DNA of 10,229 bases from positions 1 through 10,229 of the forward strand of contig JAEWKY010000084.1 in the NCBI GenBank assembly GCA_023457615.1, written 5' to 3'. Source of the DNA: Actinomycetes bacterium. GTDB taxonomy: Bacteria; Actinomycetota; Actinomycetes; Actinomycetales; Microbacteriaceae. How positions within the stretch are numbered: the first letter of the stretch is position 1; each line of letters starts with the position of its first letter. Both the position numbers and the translations under genes were made by a program. A model generated the notes under the pieces. That model was not told where the DNA came from. It saw only the letters and a list, made by a program, of their open reading frames with translations, and ran no database searches. Shown here piece after piece: positions 6,319-10,229 of this stretch.

Positions 6319-6384
6319 CCTGTCCGCCTTTGTGCGGACCCCCCTAGGAGGGGCCCCCGGAGTGGGGCACGGGGCACCCTAACG
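6319..6384 (+). repeat. Copy B of the ~66-nt upstream element, before flgB
   Basis: This copy reads CCTGT (6319-6323), GGACCCCCCT (6336-6345), GGGGC (6350-6354), CCGGAGTGGGG (6357-6367), CTAACG (6379-6384). It corresponds block by block to 1836-1901 upstream of the sigma gene, with the same total span. The last block is the -35-like part of the flgB promoter, which places the rest of the element immediately upstream of it, where an activator would bind. Confidence 0.6.
6322..6339 (+). terminator. Small hairpin after the FliT-position gene
   Basis: GTCCGC (6322-6327) and GCGGAC (6334-6339) form a 6-bp stem with a 6-nt loop, 7 nt after the stop codon at 6315. No U-tract follows. It could end the fliC-fliD-fliS transcript, but it overlaps the left part of the repeated element, so its role is uncertain. 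The hairpin arms are not conserved in copy A. Confidence 0.3.
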
Positions 6385-6408
6385 CCACCCTCGCGCGAGG
6401 CCGACAGT
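6379..6408 (+). promoter_or_regulatory. Sigma-28-like promoter for the flgB operon
   Basis: CTAAC (6379-6383), a 17-nt spacer and GCCGACAGT (the CCGACAGT part at 6401-6408) match the fliC promoter motif; CCGACAGTCG is identical in both. A start near 6415 would give a leader of about 65 nt before GTG 6479. The spacer is one nucleotide longer than in fliC and flgN. Confidence 0.55.
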
Positions 6409-6478
6409 CGCCCCTGAGCACGGATCGCTCTCCTCTCGGCCACGGACCGGCCGCCCACCTCACCTCCGGGGGACCGCC

Positions 6479-6820
6479 GTGTTCGACTCCGTCACCTTCA
6501 AGGCGCTGCACAGCGCCCTGGACGGTCTCGCCGCGCGTCAGCGCGCCGTCGCGAACAACATCGCGAACGTCAACACCCCCGGCTACCGCGCCCAGCGCGT
6601 GTCCTTCGAGGATGCGCTCGCCGAGTCGGTGCAGCGGGGCGACGGTGTCGCCGCCGCGCGCACCCAGCTCTCCGAGGAGCCGACCCGTCAGGACGGCAGC
6701 AACGTCAACCTCGACACCGAGACCCTCTCCAACATCGACACCGTGCTGCGGTACCAGTTCGCCACGCAGGCGATGGACGGCCAGTTCTCGTCGATCCGCA
6801 CGGCCCTGAGGTGGAGCTGA
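6479..6820 (+). CDS. flgB: FlgB, proximal rod protein
   Basis: This encodes 113 residues from GTG 6479, preceded by GGGGGA. The N-terminus LHSALDGLAARQRAVANNIA followed by NVNTPGYRAQRVSFE (about residues 10-44) is the rod-protein signature, with the NTPGYR form typical of FlgB. NVNLDTE (about 79-85) corresponds to the conserved FlgB 'NNVdld.E' stretch, and the C-terminal helix includes LRYQFATQAMDGQFSSIRTA. FlgB is exported and sits at the base of the rod, next to FliE and the MS ring. It is first in a compact operon, with flgC beginning 2 nt after its stop. Confidence 0.96.
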   Translation: MFDSVTFKALHSALDGLAARQRAVANNIANVNTPGYRAQRVSFEDALAESVQRGDGVAAARTQLSEEPTRQDGSNVNLDTETLSNIDTVLRYQFATQAMDGQFSSIRTALRWS

Positions 6821-6822
6821 CC

Positions 6823-7215
6823 ATGACCTTCGACGCCATCGGGATCGCCGGCTCGGCGCTCACCACGAACCGCAAGTGGCTCGACGCCATCTCCGACAAC
6901 ATCGCCAACGTCAACACCGCGCGCCGCACCGACGAGGCCGCCTTCCAGGCGCGCTACCTCGAGATCGAGGCGGGCGAGGGCACGTCGGGCGTCCACGTGA
7001 AGTCCGACCTCTACGGCAGCGCCGAGGGTCGGCTGTCGTACCAGCCCGATCACCCGCTCGCCGACGAGAACGGGATGGTGCGCATGCCCGACATCGACAT
7101 GGCCGAGCAGATGAGCGCGCTCATCATCGCCCAGCGCGCCTACGCCGCCAACGCCGCGGTCGTCGACCGGGCCCGCGAGACCTACCTCGCCGGCCTGCAG
7201 ATCGGCCGCTCGTGA
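6823..7215 (+). CDS. flgC: FlgC, proximal rod protein
   Basis: This encodes 130 residues from ATG 6823. I prefer this start over the in-frame GTG at 6811 because GGTGGAG (6810-6816) lies 6 nt upstream of the ATG and the protein then begins MTFDAIGIAGSAL, as FlgC proteins do. WLDAISDNIANVNTARRTDE (about 18-37) is the FlgC variant of the rod signature. EGRLSYQPDHPLADENGMV and the C-terminal helix MAEQMSALIIAQRAYAANAA, then LAGLQIGR, are strongly FlgC-like. It builds the proximal rod together with FlgB. The stop overlaps the fliE start as GTGA. Confidence 0.96.
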   Translation: MTFDAIGIAGSALTTNRKWLDAISDNIANVNTARRTDEAAFQARYLEIEAGEGTSGVHVKSDLYGSAEGRLSYQPDHPLADENGMVRMPDIDMAEQMSALIIAQRAYAANAAVVDRARETYLAGLQIGRS

Positions 7216-7514
7216 CCGGCATCCCGGGCGTCGGCGCCGTCGCGCCCACGTCCTACCTCGCGACGAAGCCCGTCGGCGTGGAGTCGATCGCCGGCACCGC
7301 GTTCGGCGACGCGATCACGACCGCCGTCGACGGCCTCAGCGCCGCCCAGAAGACCTCGTCCGAGCTCGCCGTCAAGGCGCTCAGCGGCGACCTCACCGAC
7401 ATCCACGACGCAACCATCGCGTCCGCCCGCGCCGCCGTGACGCTCGAGCTCGTCGCGGCCGTGCGCAACAAGGGCGTCGAAGCCTTCACCGAGATCATGA
7501 GGATGCAAGCCTGA
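7212..7514 (+). CDS. fliE: FliE, MS ring-rod junction protein
   Basis: This encodes 100 residues from GTG 7212, which overlaps the flgC stop by 4 nt; the open frame extends further upstream, but that part lies inside flgC. After a Gly/Pro/Ala-rich start there are helices with GDAITTAVDGLSAAQKTSSE and DLTDIHDATIASARAAV. The C-terminus LELVAAVRNKGVEAFTEIMR, then MQA, is the diagnostic FliE ending (xxVRNKxVEAYxEIMRMxx). FliE connects the FliF ring to the FlgB/C rod and is needed early for export. The stop overlaps the fliF start by one nucleotide (TGATG). Confidence 0.95.
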   Translation: MTGIPGVGAVAPTSYLATKPVGVESIAGTAFGDAITTAVDGLSAAQKTSSELAVKALSGDLTDIHDATIASARAAVTLELVAAVRNKGVEAFTEIMRMQA

Positions 7515-9136
7515 TGCCCCAGCAGGTCCGCGGCGTGCTGGATCGCGCCCTCCACGCCCTTCGCGAGTTCACGGTCGCCCAGCGCACCCTCGCGCTCATC
7601 GGCCTCGCCGGCCTCGTCATCGCCGGCATCGCGGTCGGCGCGTGGATCACGCGCCCGCAGTACGTGCCGCTCTACTCGGGCCTCGCGGGTGCGGACGCGA
7701 GCGCGATCGTCGAGCAGCTCGAGGGCGCGGATGTCGCGTACGAGCTCGCCGACGGCGGCACGACGATCATGGTGCCGCAGCAGGACGTCGCCGCGCAGCG
7801 CATCGCCGCCGCCGCGGCCGGGCTGCCGGGCTCCGAGACGGGCGGTTACGCGCTGCTCGACTCGATGGGGGTCACCGCGAGCGAGTTCCAGCAGTCGGTG
7901 ACCTACAAGCGCGCGCTCGAGGGCGAGCTCGCCCGCACCCTCAAGGGACTGAACGGCGTGAGCGCCGCGAGCGTCCAGCTCGCCCTCCCCGAGGAGTCGG
8001 TCTTCGTCGAGGAGCAGGCGCCCGCGACCGCCTCGGTGTTCCTCGAGACGGCCGCGGGGCGCACGCTCTCGGTCGACCAGATCCTCTCCGTGCAGCACCT
8101 CGTCTCGTCGGCGGTGCCGGGCCTCGCCGCGGAGGACGTCGCGGTCGTCGACGCGGACGGCGTCCTGCTCAGCGCGACGACCGAGGGCACGCCCGACCAG
8201 ACGGCGAGCGACTACGAGCTCGACGTGCAGTCGCGCATCCAGGCGATGCTCGACCGCATCGTCGGCACCGGCCACGCGACGGTCGCGGTGAGCGCGGTCA
8301 TCGACAAGGAGTCGGCGCAGCGCACCTCGGAGACGTTCAGCTCGCCGACGGAGGAGGGACTCGCGCTCCAGGAGTCGACGACCTCCGAGGTCTATGGGCC
8401 CGGCGCCGACGCGGGCGGCGCCTCCACGGGCGTGCTCGGCCCCGACAACATCGCGGTGCCGAACGGCGCGGCGGACGGCGGGACCGACGGCTACCGCAAC
8501 ACGACGACCGACCGGGTCAACGCGATCGACAAGGTCACGGAGGTGCGCACCATCCCGGCCGGCGCGCTCGTGCGTCAGAGCGTCTCGATCGCGATCGACG
8601 AGGCCGCGGCCGAGGGCCTCCCGGCGAGCTCGATCGAGAGCCTCGTCGCCGCCGCCGCGGGCATCGACGAGGAGCGCGGCGACGCCGTGACCGTCGAGGT
8701 CGTCGCCTTCGCCGTCGCCGACGCCGACACCGCCGCCGCGGCGCTCGACGCCGCGAAGGCGGCCGAGTCCGAGGCGGCGACGCGGGAGCTGCTCCAGACG
8801 GGCATCGTCGCGGGCGCCATCGCGCTCGTCGTGATCGTCGGGATGATCCTCCTCACCCGGTCGCGCAAGCGCGGCCGCGCCGCCTCGATCGACCTCGGGC
8901 CGGTGACCGCGTCGCCCGTCGGCCCGACCACGCTCGACGACGTCGCCGACCAGCCGGTCGTCGCCGGATTCGCGGCGCCGCCGCAGGTCACCGCCGTCGA
9001 CCCGGGGTACGACCCGGCCCCCGACTCCGACCTGAGCCGCGCTCGCGCCGCCGTCGACAACCTGGCGCGCACCGATCCGCAGCGCACGGCGGAGTACCTC
9101 CGTCGCCTGATGGATGAGCCGGCGGGTGCCCGATGA
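7514..9136 (+). CDS. fliF: FliF, flagellar MS-ring protein
   Basis: This encodes 540 residues from ATG 7514. A first membrane segment (about 24-46, LALIGLAGLVIAGIAVGAWI) is followed by the YscJ/FliF secretin-like domain: YVPLYSGLAGADASAIVEQL, LPGSETGGYALLDSMGVTAS, the EFQQSVTYKRALEGELARTL block and NGVSAASVQLALPEES. The second part is the periplasmic-side FliF_C domain, with a low-complexity Gly/Asp-rich loop around residues 285-330. A second membrane segment lies at about 429-448 (GIVAGAIALVVIVGMILLTR) and a basic stop-transfer RSRKRGR follows. The cytoplasmic tail ends in LSRARAAVDNLARTDPQRTA and EYLRRLM, matching the FliF segment that binds the FliG N-terminus. Length is normal for the family. 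The stop overlaps fliG as ATGA. Confidence 0.97.
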   Translation: MPQQVRGVLDRALHALREFTVAQRTLALIGLAGLVIAGIAVGAWITRPQYVPLYSGLAGADASAIVEQLEGADVAYELADGGTTIMVPQQDVAAQRIAAAAAGLPGSETGGYALLDSMGVTASEFQQSVTYKRALEGELARTLKGLNGVSAASVQLALPEESVFVEEQAPATASVFLETAAGRTLSVDQILSVQHLVSSAVPGLAAEDVAVVDADGVLLSATTEGTPDQTASDYELDVQSRIQAMLDRIVGTGHATVAVSAVIDKESAQRTSETFSSPTEEGLALQESTTSEVYGPGADAGGASTGVLGPDNIAVPNGAADGGTDGYRNTTTDRVNAIDKVTEVRTIPAGALVRQSVSIAIDEAAAEGLPASSIESLVAAAAGIDEERGDAVTVEVVAFAVADADTAAAALDAAKAAESEAATRELLQTGIVAGAIALVVIVGMILLTRSRKRGRAASIDLGPVTASPVGPTTLDDVADQPVVAGFAAPPQVTAVDPGYDPAPDSDLSRARAAVDNLARTDPQRTAEYLRRLMDEPAGAR

Positions 9137-10164
9137 GCTCGCGGCTCAGCGGATTCAGCGGCTCGCAGAAGGCCGCGCTCGTCATCATGCAGCTCGGCCG
9201 GGAACGTGCGGCCGAGGTGCTCCGTCGCCTCGACGAGGACGTCGCCGAGGAGCTCGCGCAGCAGATCGCGCGGCTCACGACGATCGACGACGCCGTCGCC
9301 GAGGCGGCGATCCTCGAGTTCCACGCGCGCGCCGCCACCGCCGGCACGCCGACCCGCGGAGGCCGTGAGGCCGCCGAGGGACTGCTGCAGGCCACCTTCG
9401 GCGAGGAGAAGGCGAAGGGTCTCCTCGGACGCCTCGCCTCGTCGATGGCCGGCCGCCCGTTCGAGTTCCTCGACGCCGCCGACCCCGCCGCGATCGCCGC
9501 CCTCATCGCCGACGAGATGCCGCCGACGATCGCGCTGCTGCTCATCCACCTCTCCTCGCGCACCGCGTCGGGGGTGCTCTCCAAGCTCGAGCCCGCGCAG
9601 CGCGTCGAGGTCGCCCAGGCGATCAGCTCCGCGGCCGCGGCCGACGCCGACGTCGTCGCCCTGCTCGCCGACACCCTGCGTCAGCTCGTGCGTGCGAGCG
9701 GCGCCCTCCCCGACAAGGACGAGGTCGCCGGCGGCGTGCAGCCGCTCGTCGACATCCTCAAGACCGCCGACCCGGCCACCGAGCGCGCCGTGCTCGCCGA
9801 CCTCGAGTCGCGCGACCCGGAGCTCGCCGAGGAGGTGCGCTCGCGGATGTTCTCGTTCGAGGACCTCGCGAAGCTGGATGCCCGCGACGTGCAGCAGGCG
9901 CTGCGCGGCCTCGACCCGGCCCAGCTCGCGCTCGCGATCAAGGGCGCCCCGGCGGAGCTCGTCGAGATCATCATGAGCAACATGTCCGAGCGCAACCGCG
10001 AGGCCGTCGAGACCGAGCGGGGCTACCTCGGCGCCGTGCGCAGGTCGCAGGTCGAGGAGGCGCGGGCCGCGATCGTGAGCGCCGTGCGCGCGATGGAGGC
10101 CGACGGCACGATCGTCCTCCGCCGCGCGACCGACGACGAGCCCGAGGAGGAGCTCGTTGACTGA
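9133..10164 (+). CDS. fliG: FliG, flagellar motor switch protein
   Basis: This encodes 343 residues from ATG 9133, overlapping fliF by 4 nt. The N-terminal domain starts GSQKAALVIMQLGRERAAEV, followed by LRRLDEDVAEELAQQIARL; this part binds FliF. The middle domain has DEMPPTIALLLIHLSS (about 127-142), in place of the EHPQ[T]IA motif of enterobacterial FliG, which contacts FliM. The C-terminal domain (about 195-335) includes GGVQPLVDIL, RSRMFSFEDLAKLDARDVQQ, LAIKGAPAELVEIIMSNMSE and RRSQVEEARAAIVSAVRAME, with the alternating charged residues of the torque helix that faces the stator. It ends in an acidic tail (DDEPEEELVD). It acts on the cytoplasmic face of the MS ring. Confidence 0.97.
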   Translation: MSSRLSGFSGSQKAALVIMQLGRERAAEVLRRLDEDVAEELAQQIARLTTIDDAVAEAAILEFHARAATAGTPTRGGREAAEGLLQATFGEEKAKGLLGRLASSMAGRPFEFLDAADPAAIAALIADEMPPTIALLLIHLSSRTASGVLSKLEPAQRVEVAQAISSAAAADADVVALLADTLRQLVRASGALPDKDEVAGGVQPLVDILKTADPATERAVLADLESRDPELAEEVRSRMFSFEDLAKLDARDVQQALRGLDPAQLALAIKGAPAELVEIIMSNMSERNREAVETERGYLGAVRRSQVEEARAAIVSAVRAMEADGTIVLRRATDDEPEEELVD

Positions 10165-10229
10165 CTTCGCCCCGCTGCTGTTCGCCGACCTGACCGCTCC
10201 CGCGGCCGGGCGCGCGGACGACCCCGCCG
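10157..10229 (+). CDS. fliH: Start of fliH (export ATPase regulator), truncated by the window edge
   Basis: TTG 10157 lies inside the last codons of fliG (8-nt overlap) and has GAGGAGGAG (10144-10152) just upstream. The frame is open to the window end (24 codons, starting LTDFAPLLFADLTAPAAGRA). fliH follows fliG in most fliE-F-G-H-I-J operons, and a short Ala/Pro-rich N-terminus is common in FliH. The visible residues alone do not identify the family, so this call depends on synteny. Confidence 0.6.
   Translation, partial: MTDFAPLLFADLTAPAAGRADDPA

Noticed and set aside
6811..6822. Earlier GTG start for flgC at 6811
   Set aside because: This start would overlap the flgB end and the ribosome site GGTGGAG would fall inside it; ATG 6823 is correctly spaced from that site.
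7253..8275. A 340-codon minus-strand frame opposite fliE and fliF
   Set aside because: It contradicts the well-supported sense genes, and its Arg/Gly/Asp-rich product is a composition effect.

Overview
This window is a very GC-rich stretch (roughly 70% or more by eye, with strong G/C preference at third codon positions) of a chromosomal flagellar locus. The gene order (flgN-flgK divergent from a FliA/WhiG-type sigma gene, then fliC, fliD, fliS, a small FliT-like gene, then flgB-flgC-fliE-fliF-fliG-fliH), the high GC, the GTG/TTG starts and the protein sequences point to a motile Gram-positive actinobacterium. Micrococcales, and Microbacteriaceae in particular, fit best, but that is an inference from synteny and composition.

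Layout. (1) 1-1741, minus strand: flgN (export chaperone) followed by flgK (hook-filament junction protein HAP1), whose last ~50 codons lie beyond the left edge. (2) 1742-2061: a ~320-nt divergent regulatory region. (3) 2062-2883: the flagellar sigma factor. (4) 2996-6315: the filament block, with flagellin, the filament cap FliD, the chaperone FliS and a small coiled-coil FliT-position protein. (5) 6316-6478: a second regulatory region. (6) 6479-10229: the basal-body/switch operon flgB, flgC, fliE, fliF, fliG and the first codons of fliH, packed with 4-nt, 1-nt and 8-nt overlaps that imply translational coupling.

How they fit together. FliF forms the MS ring on which FliG sits. FliE links the MS ring to the proximal rod, and FlgB and FlgC build the rod. 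FlgK joins hook to filament, FliC forms the filament and FliD caps it. FlgN, FliS and the FliT-like protein are the likely cytoplasmic chaperones for FlgK, FliC and FliD. The sigma factor probably turns on the late genes.

The gene content is conventional; I see no phage, transposon, CRISPR, RNA gene or defence system. The most interesting signals are regulatory. A bipartite motif, CTWAC-N16/17-CCGAYNGT, resembling sigma-28 promoters, lies upstream of flgN-flgK, fliC and flgB. A second, separate ~66-nt GC-rich element is present in two imperfect copies, one upstream of the sigma gene and one upstream of flgB. Together they suggest a two-tier transcription hierarchy.
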